This document shows, piece by piece, positions 38,302 through 48,307 of a stretch of 64,000 nt of DNA. Position numbers and translations under genes: made by a program. Source of the stretch: Enterovibrio coralii (GTDB lineage: Bacteria; Pseudomonadota; Gammaproteobacteria; Enterobacterales; Vibrionaceae); the NCBI RefSeq assembly GCF_001559595.1, contig NZ_LNTY01000004.1, positions 1 to 64,000 of the forward strand. Reading direction: 5' to 3'. The notes beneath the pieces are model-generated. The model saw only the letters and a list, made by a program, of their open reading frames with translations. It ran no database searches and was not told where the DNA came from. How positions within the stretch are numbered: the stretch's first letter is position 1; each line of letters opens with the position of its first letter.

Positions 38302-39500
38302 TCATTCCTTTCTTGAAGTGGATGAAATATTAGACACACGACTCCAGTGTCCTTTTTCCAAGCCAACGATATAACGTAAAGTGCCGATGAAGTTTGCTGT
38401 GTGACCAGCAACCAGATATCGAATTGTCTTAATAATCCCGCTCTCAGGTTCATAGCCAAATACGTGGCAAGCGAGAATACCTACATAAATGGTGACTTGC
38501 ACAACTGCGGCGCAAGCAAAAAACCAATGTGATGTCGCCAGCGCGATACTACCGATGGCGGCAATGATCATCAGAAAAGGCATCAACACACGCAGCCCTT
38601 TTCCTGAGGCGAACGTGAATGCAACGCCACCGCGTGTGGGTGCCAACAAACCAAGTAATCTGGTTAACTGTTGGTAGTTACCCGCACCGATTCTTAAGCG
38701 GCGACGAAAGTCCTGTTCGTTTGAGCTGGCTTCGAGTTCTACAGCGCGGATGTTGGTGTCTACGTCAGCACGATAGCCTTTAGCAACGATGTTCATCGGT
38801 AATATGAAGTCATCATTGATGGTGTCGGCTGGCAGTGGCGAGTAAAGTTCACGGCGGATAATGTATAGCGCGCCGTGTGACCCCAAAGAAGAACCAAGCT
38901 TTGCTTCGCTTTGCTTGATTTTGCTTTGGTAATCCCAGTACTTTGACTCGCTGCTATTTGCATCCAGCAGGCAGTAGTGGCTGTTCATCACACCAAGCTT
39001 TCGTCGGTGAAACGCTGCGCTGCTATCTGGAATGCATCAATCGAGATCAAGGCAGAGATATCCGTCAGAGCCACCAAATCGCCATGCGCCAAAGGCATTG
39101 TTTTGTTGAGAACCGCGACTTTGCCTTCGTTTTCAGCATACTCAACAACGATCAGGTTGAGGTGGGAGCACGGCGTTTCATGCGCGGTTTGCCTTGCGAT
39201 AGTTGCCGTTTCATCAGAACACCCGTCACAAGCGATGATGACGTCCAGTTTTTCCGCTGGGTAATCAAGTGCTGCTAGGTTTCGGATTTTATCTGCAATC
39301 CAACGCGCTTCGTTGTATGCAGGCATCAGGACAGTCACGGTCGGCAGATCTTTCTCTTCAAGCGTTTTGCCTTCGTCGATGCCATCTTTTGAAGAAGAAC
39401 AGCGCACCAGCACCTTCAGCAAGAGGGGGTAGCCGAGATGGTGGTATATCACCAAAAAGATGCTGGTGGCTGTAATCCAAAAAATCCATTCGTTAGTCAT
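38302..39500 (-). CDS. sypQ: Family 2 glycosyltransferase, SypQ-like (frame broken near 38996)
   Basis: A polysaccharide GT2 with N-terminal membrane helix (WIFWITATSIFLVIYHHLGY), VTVLMPAYNEARWIADKI, IIACDGCSDETA, VALTDISALI, then in the second frame GVMNSHYCLLDANS and a catalytic region with a run of C-terminal helices. The break is near 38995-38997, where RFTDES should continue with the GVMNSHYC frame; one missing base repairs it. ATG 39500 follows GAGGG and overlaps the end of the preceding gene by eight bases. The combined length is about 399 residues. Confidence 0.85.
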
Positions 39501-40572
39501 TTGCCTGACCCTCAGCAAGAACATCGTATGCTTTCGCCATATTTCGAATATCTGCGCTTGCTCGTACGTGCTCTCTCGGGCTCACTTGGCGACGTTCAAA
39601 AAGCAGGGGAACAATTTTTTCTGCCATGTCTTTGGCATCTCCCGCTTTCATGATTGCCCCTGTGTCAGGGCATAACGTTTCAACCGCACCGCCTACATTG
39701 GTGACCGCGGACGGAATACCACATGCCTGCGCTTCGAGTGGTGCCAGCGGGAACCCCTCGTTGAAAGAAGGTAGGCAAAATACATCCAGTGCTTGGTAGA
39801 ACGTTGGCATGTCTTCAACGTAACCTAGGAAGTGAACTCGGCTTTCTAGGTCCAGTTGTCTGACTTGCGTTTTAAGCTGCTCTTCAAGCGAACCGCTGCC
39901 AGCGATGACAAGATGCGTGCTTGACGGAAGATGTGTCATCGCGTCGATCAGCACACAATGTCCTTTCACTTCTTCTAAACGACCGCTACTACCGATGAGT
40001 TTGCAGTGTTTAGGTAGTTTCAGTTGCTCACGTGCACTGTCTTTATCGCCGGGGACAAAAGTGTAAATGTCCACGCCATTTTTAATGACTTGCACGTTGT
40101 TCATGCGTGGCAGTGTGCCAAGGGATTTTGCAACCACGTCTGCGTCTGCGACAACGGTTGGTTTTGATACCGAAGAAACAATCTTGTGCAGAGTTTTGTG
40201 GCTCTTATTGCTGTAGTGCCACGCATCGTGCTCGGTGTGAATCATCTGAATGCCGGCTAAGCGTGCGCCAAGGCCTGCATAGAAATAAGGGCCGATGTGA
40301 TGGGTGTGAACAACGTCCGCATCCAACTCTTTGAACAGGTCGGCAAGCTGCTTGATCAGCGCAGGTTTGAAACCCGGCTGTTTATTCAAGAAAATGAGCT
40401 GGTCAGCAAATGGCTTAAGGCGTGGCCATTTTTCCATGGCTTCTTCCGCAGTACCTTCGAGGCTCACGATTTTCATCGAGCGTTTGTGGCTAGAAAACAT
40501 TAATAAGTTAAGGGCCATCACTTCAAGACCGCCAGGTTTGAGATGTTGTAACACTTGAACAATCGTTTTCAT
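39493..40572 (-). CDS. sypP: Family 4 glycosyltransferase, SypP-like
   Basis: A 359-residue GT-B fold glycosyltransferase (GT4): N-terminal QHLKPGGLEVMALNLL, DVVHTHHIGPYFYAG and HTEHD, and C-terminal IGSSGRLEEVKGHCVLIDA, FLGYVEDMPTFYQALDVFCLPSFNEGFPLAPLEAQACGIP with the EGFP..LEA donor-binding signature. It starts the last transcription unit of the locus. A sigma-54 promoter (40617-40632) and an upstream TTCTCA-N3-TGAGAA element lie directly before it, matching the arrangement known for sypP in Vibrio fischeri. Confidence 0.88.
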   Translation of the reverse strand: MKTIVQVLQHLKPGGLEVMALNLLMFSSHKRSMKIVSLEGTAEEAMEKWPRLKPFADQLIFLNKQPGFKPALIKQLADLFKELDADVVHTHHIGPYFYAGLGARLAGIQMIHTEHDAWHYSNKSHKTLHKIVSSVSKPTVVADADVVAKSLGTLPRMNNVQVIKNGVDIYTFVPGDKDSAREQLKLPKHCKLIGSSGRLEEVKGHCVLIDAMTHLPSSTHLVIAGSGSLEEQLKTQVRQLDLESRVHFLGYVEDMPTFYQALDVFCLPSFNEGFPLAPLEAQACGIPSAVTNVGGAVETLCPDTGAIMKAGDAKDMAEKIVPLLFERRQVSPREHVRASADIRNMAKAYDVLAEGQAND

Positions 40573-40616
40573 GGTTACCTCGCAAGCTGATGATTAAATG
40601 CTGTTGTGGTTTATGA

Positions 40617-40632
40617 AGCACAACGCGTGCCA
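40617..40632 (-). promoter_or_regulatory. Sigma-54 promoter of sypP
   Basis: On the minus strand the sequence is TGGCACGCGTTGTGCT, with GG and GC at the required 10-base spacing; it differs from the consensus TGGCAC-N5-TTGC at one conserved base. It lies 45 bases upstream of the sypP ATG, and 72 bases downstream of the predicted enhancer element. Confidence 0.8.
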
Positions 40633-40704
40633 GCATGTAGTACGGTAATATCTAATTGAAATATAATGATTTCATGCATTTCAATTACCCCGACAGAGCA
40701 TCTT

Positions 40705-40719
40705 TTCTCATCTTGAGAA
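40705..40719 (-). promoter_or_regulatory. SypG-binding-element-like palindrome (TTCTCA-N3-TGAGAA)
   Basis: TTCTCATCTTGAGAA is a perfect inverted repeat that fits the SypG-binding consensus TTCTCA-N3-TG as I recall it for V. fischeri. It is 72 bases upstream of a sigma-54 promoter, the right geometry for an enhancer. It occupies the gap between sypP and the upstream gene stop. Confidence 0.75.
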
Positions 40720-40731
40720 TAAGAATGACAA

Positions 40732-43092
40732 TTATCGGGTGAGATTGATGATGCGGTTGCGCCATTGGTCGAGCTCAGACGGTGGGGTGTCCAACATGCC
40801 ATTCCAAGTGTCTGGAATATCATCACGCAACTCGACCAGTAGCTTTTGCGCTTCAACGTTGTTTGGAGCTTGCTGCTCGAGCCAGAGTATCCAGCGATAA
40901 TCGATAATGCCCTGCGCGATTTCATACAGGTCGGCATGAATGTCTGGCTCTTTCGGGCACGGGCTTTCAGTGGGATAAAAGAACTGAACGTCAAATTCGC
41001 GTCCGTCAGTCGGATCGTAGGGGTCTGCGGTTGGCATTCGGCCATGCCATTTTAAGAAGCCATCAGCACCAGATTGCCAAAGGTAAAAGCCAGACGCAGC
41101 GCGAGGGAAGGGAAGGTTATAGAGCCACACTTTGAGGCTGTCTTGCTGCGTCTTGTGTACTTCGTCTTTATCGATGCCGAAGCCATCATTGACCAACACC
41201 AAGTCAAACATGTCTAAGTACTCGCGGTCCTCTTCATGGTTGAGGTGACCAGCAAGTTTGGCGGCGGGTGCTGTCAAAGAGAAATGACGATGCATTTCTT
41301 TGAACAAATCAATGTTGCCGGGGTTGCTTGGTTCATCCGCAATTGACCAATAAGGGCCTTGTTGTAGCCGTTGCTTGTGGTTACTTTCAATGTCCGCTAC
41401 GACGCTTGCGGCAGAGCTGGTGCCTAGTGCTTGGCTCAAGCGTTTGGCGGGTGCATAAGCCATAGAGTCGACATATCCCAGCTTATGCAGGGTTTGAGAC
41501 AGCACTTCGAAATCAGAAGCTTGTTCGTCAGTTGAAGGAGTCGGATAAGGCGGTGAAACGCCAGTGAGGCCCAGCTTTCTCATAAAGGTTAAATCGCACA
41601 TCATGGCTTCTTCAGCCAACGGAGCCAAATCGGAAAACCAGCCAAAATGAACAGGCTTTTCAAGATAAACGCCGACGGGTTTGTGCAAAGGCGGCAGCGA
41701 AGCATCCAGCACATTTATGGCATAAGGCGCTTGAAGCTTTTGGCCGCTTAACATCACCGAGAGCTTGCCTTGATACTTACCCGCAGGCGTGTTTTCGGGT
41801 ACATCTACACGGACAACCAGCTTGCGCGGCATTGCGACACCATCATTTTCAGGCAAGATGCCGTGGCGCAAGCGATTGTCATCAGCTTTGAGCAAAGAAG
41901 AAGATAGATGACTGCGTGTCAGTTGCCATTGGCTCCAATGGTAGGTCGCAGGGAGAGCACTTCCCGCCATTTTGGGTGACTCCAGCATCACCAAAGGTGA
42001 ACCGGGCACGTTGCCCTGTTCAAAGTCGAAGGTGACAAAAGCAGATGTACCTGCAGCGGCATCAATGTGCTGGTTTTTAGCTCGAAGCTTGGTTTGTCCT
42101 GTTGGCCAAGCTTTCCACGCTGAGACCGGCCAGTTCTTCTCCCACCACGTTTGTCGTTGACGCGTGAGCATATCAAGCACGAGCGGATTGTTTGTTGGAA
42201 CGGCAAGAATGCCGCTGACAAATTGTGCGTCCGCATTGTCGCCGGATATGGCAAGCTCTACCGGTGAGCCATCACTGGTGACGTTAAACGTGACGCGGTG
42301 ACTTTCTCTTTTTCCGAAGTGTTCCCAACTGGTACTTTTGGGTGTGACATCGTGCTCTTTGCCTTGCAGATAGACGCGGCTTATCCATTGACTGGGTGTG
42401 AGATTTTGCGAATAAACACGCTGGCCGTTCGCTTTTATTTCACGTTTGAGGGGATGAGGCAGAAATTCCCATTCGCCACTGTCACGGAGCCACAGTGTGA
42501 CTTGCCAGTCGCCAGCGGGTAAAGGAAGAGATGCATAATCAATACCTCGGATTCCATCGATGGTGAGTGGGTCTGCAACCTGCATTCTTGCGCTTCGATC
42601 GATAGGGCGAAGTGCTTTACCTGAAAGAAGGCCAGACTCAATCGTCATTGGCTTGAAACCCGGCCAAATCGCACTGCCTTGAGGGCCCAAATCCCACGCG
42701 TATACCCCTTTTGCCAGTGGTTTTGGTGTGTAAACGCGTGATGAGGAAATCATGAAGCGGCTTTCATTGTTGCCGGGGAAGATGATCATTTGCTCCAGTT
42801 TGGACAGTGCCAATTGCCTGCCGCCTGGTGTTCTTAAGCTCGCGAAAGGAATTTGAAGCTCGTATTCTCCAGGCGGAATAACACGTTCGATGTTGGCACG
42901 GTCAGCATAGCCGGGGTTGATCGAGTCATCGGCACGCACAACAAGAATGACATTCTTCTCGGTAAAGTTGTTGCCTTTCACTTCGAGAATGGTCGTTTCT
43001 TGTACGTCCACAAAATCGGACTTTTTCAGTCGAACATCGGCAAGGAGATGCGTACTGAAAAGCAGCATAAATACGGGTAAAAGAAGGCGCAT
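40732..43092 (-). CDS. Secreted DUF4091-like protein in the polysaccharide locus
   Basis: A 786-residue protein with a signal peptide (MRLLLPVFMLLFSTHLLA). It has N-terminal beta-rich domains, an immunoglobulin-like segment (PAGKYQGKLSVML near residue 445), and a C-terminal (alpha/beta) region beginning around residue 475 resembling DUF4091, often found in bacteria as part of glycan-acting proteins. No catalytic pair can be named. It sits between sypO and sypP, has GAGGGAATAAA before the ATG, and is probably periplasmic. A polysaccharide-modifying or degrading function is inference from position. Confidence 0.6.
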   Translation of the reverse strand: MRLLLPVFMLLFSTHLLADVRLKKSDFVDVQETTILEVKGNNFTEKNVILVVRADDSINPGYADRANIERVIPPGEYELQIPFASLRTPGGRQLALSKLEQMIIFPGNNESRFMISSSRVYTPKPLAKGVYAWDLGPQGSAIWPGFKPMTIESGLLSGKALRPIDRSARMQVADPLTIDGIRGIDYASLPLPAGDWQVTLWLRDSGEWEFLPHPLKREIKANGQRVYSQNLTPSQWISRVYLQGKEHDVTPKSTSWEHFGKRESHRVTFNVTSDGSPVELAISGDNADAQFVSGILAVPTNNPLVLDMLTRQRQTWWEKNWPVSAWKAWPTGQTKLRAKNQHIDAAAGTSAFVTFDFEQGNVPGSPLVMLESPKMAGSALPATYHWSQWQLTRSHLSSSLLKADDNRLRHGILPENDGVAMPRKLVVRVDVPENTPAGKYQGKLSVMLSGQKLQAPYAINVLDASLPPLHKPVGVYLEKPVHFGWFSDLAPLAEEAMMCDLTFMRKLGLTGVSPPYPTPSTDEQASDFEVLSQTLHKLGYVDSMAYAPAKRLSQALGTSSAASVVADIESNHKQRLQQGPYWSIADEPSNPGNIDLFKEMHRHFSLTAPAAKLAGHLNHEEDREYLDMFDLVLVNDGFGIDKDEVHKTQQDSLKVWLYNLPFPRAASGFYLWQSGADGFLKWHGRMPTADPYDPTDGREFDVQFFYPTESPCPKEPDIHADLYEIAQGIIDYRWILWLEQQAPNNVEAQKLLVELRDDIPDTWNGMLDTPPSELDQWRNRIINLTR

Positions 43093-43150
43093 TTTATTCC
43101 CTCACAGCATTGGCTTGGGTCTCTCGCTCAGTCTTCGCTGAACCTTGTTG

Positions 43151-44584
43151 TTATGTTTCGCTTTCTATTTTCGGGATCCTGGTTAAAACAGGGGCGCCGG
43201 TGATTGCTTCCAGACGAGAAATACGGCGAATCGTTGTATCTGTCAGCTCAAGAAGAATTGCGAGACCGATACCGAGGAAGATGCCACCAAACAAACCCGC
43301 AATGGTGAAGACGACGATGGGCAGGTTGCTCGGTGACGCAGGAGAATAAGGTCTGTCGATGACCTTGATGCGTTTGTCTTGTTCGAATACACCCAAAGAG
43401 CTGGTGAGTCGCGCCATTTCATAGCGTTCTAATAACTCATGGAAAAGGGCGCGTTTTACTTCCAGATCCCGTTCCAGTTTTCGAATTTGCTGCTCTTTCT
43501 CGCCGGAATTACTGGTCTTAAGTTCAAGGGTTTCAATCATGGCTTTTAAGCTTGAGGTTTCCTCTTCAAGCGTTTCAACCTTGCTTCGCGCTAGCTGGAG
43601 GTTTTCCAATTGCGAGATAAGAAGTGGCTGGGATTCTAACCCCGCCTCAAGAGAAGCACTACTTGCGATATCCCAAAGCTTGGTGGTATCGACCGTCTCT
43701 TGGGCACTCGCCAGCAATTGGGTGCGCTGCTCTTCAAGACGACGCAGATTACGAAGTGCACCTTGTACCAAGCTATGTTGGTCGGTGTAACGCGCTTTCA
43801 GCAAAGCTAACTCACTACGAAGGCGTACAATTTGGTCTTCGATTTTACCGATGACGGGGTTAGTGCTTGAAAGTTGTTGGTCTAAGCCGCCCAAGCTTTT
43901 TTGAGCCCCCGCCATTTCGGCTTGCTTCTCTGAAAGGCGCTGTTTTAGCTGCTCGATGCGCGCGTAGTTTGCCATTTGTAACTCAGGCAATCCGTCAGCA
44001 TGCTTGCTTCTGAAATCAGCTAGCGCGGCTTCCGCCTTGTCTAAATCTTCACGACGAAACTTGATGTGCTCTGCAAGGAAAAAGCTGGAATCTTTCATTG
44101 AAGAACGTTCAGGTGCCAGTAGCTCTTCAATGACATATCTGCTGACCGATTCCAACGTTTCCTTCATGCCATGAGGATCATTGGATTTAAAATCAATGCG
44201 AATCACGTCTTTACCAATGGTGGACATTGAAAGGCCATTGGAGAGAATTTCGATGGTTTCATCGATCAGTTTTGGATCAGAGTCTTCCTCAATCATGCCG
44301 CGTTCTTGCGCGACTTTTCCCAAAATATGGCGGCTGTGAAGCAATGTTTGTAAGCCGCTAAAGCGTTCTTTCATTTGGGATGAGACGGCGAGGTCCTCCA
44401 AGAATGGGTTCATTTTCGACGTTTCTTGGATCAGCATACTGGTGTGAGAGTTGTACTTTTTCGGGCTGACCACGCCAATGACGGTTCCCATGATAGGAAG
44501 AATCAAAATCGGCAGCATGATGACGTAGCGTCTCCGCCATGCGCCATCCAATAAGATAAGGAGCTTATAAGTCAGAGAATTCAT
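43151..44584 (-). CDS. sypO: Chain-length determinant / polysaccharide co-polymerase, SypO-like
   Basis: A 477-residue Wzz/GumC-type inner-membrane protein that sets chain length or couples export. It has a membrane helix near the N-terminus (YVIMLPILILPIMGTVIGVV), a long periplasmic coiled coil (e.g. AALADFRSKHAD, EIARIRSELALLKARY-like heptads), and a C-terminal PYSPASPSNLP followed by a second helix (VFTIAGLFGGIFLGIGLAIL). No tyrosine-kinase domain follows; the kinase is separate (sypD). The start at ATG 44584 overlaps the stop of the previous gene (ATGA). It fits sypO by position. Confidence 0.88.
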   Translation of the reverse strand: MNSLTYKLLILLDGAWRRRYVIMLPILILPIMGTVIGVVSPKKYNSHTSMLIQETSKMNPFLEDLAVSSQMKERFSGLQTLLHSRHILGKVAQERGMIEEDSDPKLIDETIEILSNGLSMSTIGKDVIRIDFKSNDPHGMKETLESVSRYVIEELLAPERSSMKDSSFFLAEHIKFRREDLDKAEAALADFRSKHADGLPELQMANYARIEQLKQRLSEKQAEMAGAQKSLGGLDQQLSSTNPVIGKIEDQIVRLRSELALLKARYTDQHSLVQGALRNLRRLEEQRTQLLASAQETVDTTKLWDIASSASLEAGLESQPLLISQLENLQLARSKVETLEEETSSLKAMIETLELKTSNSGEKEQQIRKLERDLEVKRALFHELLERYEMARLTSSLGVFEQDKRIKVIDRPYSPASPSNLPIVVFTIAGLFGGIFLGIGLAILLELTDTTIRRISRLEAITGAPVLTRIPKIESET

Positions 44585-45705
44585 AGTGCCTCCAACCAAC
44601 GGTCAAGTTGTTCTGCGCGAGATTGCCAAGTTTGGTTCGCCAATACATGTTGTTGTTCTGCATTGGGTTGGCGGTCTACTGCGTTGTTCAAGGCTTCCAC
44701 AAATTGCTCAGCGTCATTTACCACAGACACAAACTCGCGGTAGCTTTCAAGTGCCGGGAACGGCGTGCTGATTACTGGGCGTCCTGCGGCGAGGTATTCG
44801 CGAAGTTTCAGCGGATTACATGCATTGATTTGTGCATTGTTTTTGAAAGGCAGCAGACTTGCCGTCCAATGCTGACTGTATTGGGGTAATTGGTGATGAG
44901 GTTTCGGGCCTAAAAACAGGGCGTTTTCAAAGCGACGCATTTGGTCTGCGCGGTCACACGTGTTGCCAATGAAAACAAATTGCCAATTGGGCAGCGATTG
45001 AATGACCTGTTCCAGAAGGTCGTAATCCAGCCATTCTGACAACGAACCATAAAAACCTGCCACGGGTTTGTCGGGTGAAGGCAGATCAAGTGCACGTGAT
45101 GTTGGTGACGAAAACAGTGCATAGTCCACGCCATGAGGTAAAAGTTGTGTTCTGTCTTTCGGAAACTTGGCTTGTAGCTTTTCGCTCGCTGCCAGAATCA
45201 AGTCTGCTTTGGCGACGAGCTCTTCTTCACGACGCACAACCGTGCTGTGGTCGACACCTGCCAGCGAGCCAAAATCATCGCCGCAGTAATAGACCAAAGA
45301 GGAGGTATCAAGCAGTTCAGCGACATCAATGGCGGTGGGTAACGATGTCCAGAGAATGGGGTCATTCAGATTGGCAGATTGGATGATCGGCCTTAGCTGT
45401 TTTTTCAGCATGTTGGCCGCAATTTTTCTGCCTAACACGGTTTGCGGTGCGGGCAGGGTTGTTGGGTTCACGATCGTAAAGTTATCGGGAGTAGAGACGT
45501 TTGATTGTGTTGGCTCAGCAATTTTTGTCGCAGTGAGCTTACGCCACGCTCTTTGCACATCATGCAGTGACAGCGTAGGGCGGCGCAGGCCAATGGAGTT
45601 TACCCAGATCACTTTTCGATCTTGAGCAAGAAAACGCACCAAGTGCTGCGTACTGGAAGGCAATCCGCCCCAGTCTTCGCCGAAAACAATCAAATCACGC
45701 ACCAT
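44581..45705 (-). CDS. sypN: Glycosyltransferase, SypN-like
   Basis: A 374-residue glycosyltransferase of the GT-B type. The visible pattern is IVFGEDWGGLPSSTQHL at the N-terminus, SLVYYCGDDFGSLAGVDH near 140, VAGFYGSLSEWLDYDLLEQV near 225, and SLLPFKNNAQINACNPLKLREYLAAGRPVIST near 285, the donor-binding helix. It overlaps the acetyltransferase gene by eleven bases. Donor and acceptor sugars cannot be deduced. Confidence 0.82.
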   Translation of the reverse strand: MVRDLIVFGEDWGGLPSSTQHLVRFLAQDRKVIWVNSIGLRRPTLSLHDVQRAWRKLTATKIAEPTQSNVSTPDNFTIVNPTTLPAPQTVLGRKIAANMLKKQLRPIIQSANLNDPILWTSLPTAIDVAELLDTSSLVYYCGDDFGSLAGVDHSTVVRREEELVAKADLILAASEKLQAKFPKDRTQLLPHGVDYALFSSPTSRALDLPSPDKPVAGFYGSLSEWLDYDLLEQVIQSLPNWQFVFIGNTCDRADQMRRFENALFLGPKPHHQLPQYSQHWTASLLPFKNNAQINACNPLKLREYLAAGRPVISTPFPALESYREFVSVVNDAEQFVEALNNAVDRQPNAEQQHVLANQTWQSRAEQLDRWLEAL

Positions 45706-46423
45706 GTCGTTTCTCCTCGTCGGTCATTGGACGAAGCACTTTTGCTGGAACACCGCCAGCGACAACAAACGGTGGTAAATCTTTCGTTACCACACTGCCT
45801 GCCGCGACAATCGTTCCCTCACCTATGGTGACGCCAGCCATGACGGAAACACCCGTTGCCAGCCATACATCGCGTTGCAAAACGATGTCACCGACTTGTT
45901 CATCAAGCTCTGGCAATCCTGCCGCTCGATCCTCTGCATTGACGGGGTGACCGGGGTAGCCAGCTAAGAACGCACGCCCAGCAATCCGTACATTGTCACC
46001 AAGGATCACTTTCGTGCCGACAGCAATGGTTGTCTGCCAGCCGATATCAATGTTGTTGCCTACTATCAGTGTAGGAGTCGCGTTACCGCACGTACGACCG
46101 GAAAAGGTTGTTTGACCAGAAACGCGGCACTGATCGCCAAATGTCATAGTTAAAGGACCGCTAACAAAAGGCATACCGCCATAGAGGTAAAACCCTTTTC
46201 CTACCTTCTGGATGCGACCTTTAAACAGCGGTGTCCACCAAAACAAACGGGTGAAACTCGCCCACAGTGAGCCGATAAGCGTCACCAAGTGGTACATGGG
46301 CGTGAAAATCACTTTAGGTGCCGGAACACTGAAGTTAAGAATGGCTTTCAGCATCCGAAATAGCCCCCTCGCAAAGGGGCTAGGGCTTGTTTTGATCCAC
46401 TGCTTGGTCGCTTGAAGGTTCAT
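45695..46423 (-). CDS. sypM: Hexapeptide-repeat acyltransferase, SypM-like
   Basis: A 242-residue left-handed beta-helix acyltransferase (CatB/WcaF type). It has hexapeptide-repeat turns such as VGNNIDIGWQTTIAVGTKV and VRIAGRAFLAGYPGHPV, and a C-terminal VSVMAGVTIGEGTIVAAGSVVTKDLP then GVPAKVL, the classical end. It probably transfers an acetyl group to the polysaccharide. glmS precedes it by five bases, sypN overlaps its end. Confidence 0.87.
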   Translation of the reverse strand: MNLQATKQWIKTSPSPFARGLFRMLKAILNFSVPAPKVIFTPMYHLVTLIGSLWASFTRLFWWTPLFKGRIQKVGKGFYLYGGMPFVSGPLTMTFGDQCRVSGQTTFSGRTCGNATPTLIVGNNIDIGWQTTIAVGTKVILGDNVRIAGRAFLAGYPGHPVNAEDRAAGLPELDEQVGDIVLQRDVWLATGVSVMAGVTIGEGTIVAAGSVVTKDLPPFVVAGGVPAKVLRPMTDEEKRHGA

Positions 46424-46428
46424 GGTTC

Positions 46429-48252
46429 TTACTCCACAGTCACTGACTTCGCTAGATTTCGCGGCTGATCAACATCTGTGCCTTTCATGCAGGCGACATG
46501 GTAAGCCAATAGTTGGAGAGGCAAGGTGTACAGCAGTGGCTGAAGCAGTGGAGCAGTCTCTGGTACTTCAATCGCCTGAGTGATGTGCTGCTTGGCCATT
46601 TCAATACCCGCACCGTTGCTGATAAGAATGACTTGAGCACCGCGTGATGACACTTCACGTAAGTTGGACAGTGTTTTACCCATCATTGGACCCGGAGGTG
46701 CAATCATGACGACGGGCATTTTGTTATCAATCAGCGCAATGGGTCCATGCTTCAATTCGCCGGCTGGATATGCCTCTGCATGAATATAGCTGATTTCTTT
46801 CAACTTCAACGCACCTTCCAGTGCCAATGGGAAAGACATGCCACGTCCGAGATACATAGTGTGATCACTGTGCATAAGAGAGGCGGCGACAGTGTCGATA
46901 TTTGCCATTTCATCAATGACTTTTGCCATCTCTACAGGAAGCGTGAAGAGGTGCTTAATCAGCTCGCGTTCAGCGTCTCTATCGAGACGGCCAGAGGCTT
47001 TACCCATTTGTAAAGACATCAACAGCAGCACCAGCAGTTGCCCAGTAAACGCTTTGGTTGATGCGACACCAATCTCTGCACCGGCGAGGGTACGAAGGTA
47101 GCAATCGCTTTCCATTGCCATTGAACTGGTTTCAACATTTAGCAATGAAAGGCAGGTTAGCCCTTGTTCCTTGCTGTAGCGCAATGCTGCTAAGGAATCT
47201 GCGGTTTCACCTGACTGGCTGATAAACAAAGCCAGCGTGTTGGTTGAAAGCGGTGACTCTCGGTAGCGATATTCCGATGCGATGTCCACATCAACCGGGA
47301 GACAGGCGTAACGTTCAAACCATTGGCGCGCGACCATACCGGCATAGTAGGAGGTGCCGCACGCAACGATAGACAGTCTTTCGAAAGAAGAAAGATTGGC
47401 AGGGAAAGCTTCTTCTTTCAGGGTGAAGGTTGCTGGATCGCAATAGTGATTCAGGGTGTTTCTCATCACTTCTGGTTGCTGGTGAATCTCTTTCAGCATG
47501 AAGTGCTTGTAACCTTGTTTACCTTGATCTTGCTGAGAGACAACCAATGGCTTCATTTCTTTTGCTACGGTAATGCCATCTGCATTGGTGATGCTCAACG
47601 TATCAACCGTGATTTGTGCGATTTCATTGTCATCGAGATAACAAAGGTTACGTGCAACGCGTGAAAGTGCGATGGAGTCAGAGGAAATGAAATGGCCCGC
47701 GGCACCTTGTCCAATGACTAATGGGCTGCCATAGCGCGCCGCGTAAATTGTCTGGGGCTCATCTGCAAAAACCACTGCGATGGCATAGCTACCATCGAGT
47801 TGACGAACTGCGTCTTTTAACGCGACGGCGGGTGACATGCCTTTATCAAGGTTGCGTGAAATAAGCTGCGGAATCGTCTCACTGTCCGTTTCACTTTCAA
47901 AGACGTAACCGTCTTTTTCAAGTGACGCTTTCAGTGCAGGGTAGTTCTCGATGATACCGTTGTGCACGACAGCAACACGGTCAGTCATGTGCGGGTGGGC
48001 GTTGATGACAGAAGGTGCGCCATGTGTCGCCCAACGGGTGTGAGCGATACCAACATAACCTTCTACGGGTTGATCACTGAGCAGTGCGCTGAGTGACTCC
48101 AGTTTTCCTTCAGCGCGGCGGCGAACCAGACCATTTTCGTTTGAAACAACAATACCGCTGGAATCGTATCCGCGGTAAGAAAGGGTGCCTAAACCACCAA
48201 CCAATGTCGACGTTACAGATTCATTTGAAACAGCAGCGAAAATCCCACACAT
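46429..48252 (-). CDS. glmS: Glucosamine-fructose-6-phosphate aminotransferase GlmS
   Basis: Makes glucosamine-6-phosphate from fructose-6-phosphate and glutamine, the start of UDP-GlcNAc synthesis. The 607-residue product has the N-terminal Cys nucleophile (MCGIFAAV), the GATase motifs LSYRGYDSSG and HTRWATHG, two SIS domains (from about 280 and 450), and the C-terminal LAKSVTVE. It has its own sigma-54 promoter 56 bases upstream and heads the glmS-sypM-N-O group. It may be a second glmS dedicated to polysaccharide production, which a whole-genome check would settle. Confidence 0.95.
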   Translation of the reverse strand: MCGIFAAVSNESVTSTLVGGLGTLSYRGYDSSGIVVSNENGLVRRRAEGKLESLSALLSDQPVEGYVGIAHTRWATHGAPSVINAHPHMTDRVAVVHNGIIENYPALKASLEKDGYVFESETDSETIPQLISRNLDKGMSPAVALKDAVRQLDGSYAIAVVFADEPQTIYAARYGSPLVIGQGAAGHFISSDSIALSRVARNLCYLDDNEIAQITVDTLSITNADGITVAKEMKPLVVSQQDQGKQGYKHFMLKEIHQQPEVMRNTLNHYCDPATFTLKEEAFPANLSSFERLSIVACGTSYYAGMVARQWFERYACLPVDVDIASEYRYRESPLSTNTLALFISQSGETADSLAALRYSKEQGLTCLSLLNVETSSMAMESDCYLRTLAGAEIGVASTKAFTGQLLVLLLMSLQMGKASGRLDRDAERELIKHLFTLPVEMAKVIDEMANIDTVAASLMHSDHTMYLGRGMSFPLALEGALKLKEISYIHAEAYPAGELKHGPIALIDNKMPVVMIAPPGPMMGKTLSNLREVSSRGAQVILISNGAGIEMAKQHITQAIEVPETAPLLQPLLYTLPLQLLAYHVACMKGTDVDQPRNLAKSVTVE

Positions 48253-48307
48253 GGCAACTCTCCTTATTGTAATTCGGCAACGTGTTGTCGCCTTTTACAG
48301 ACAGGAT

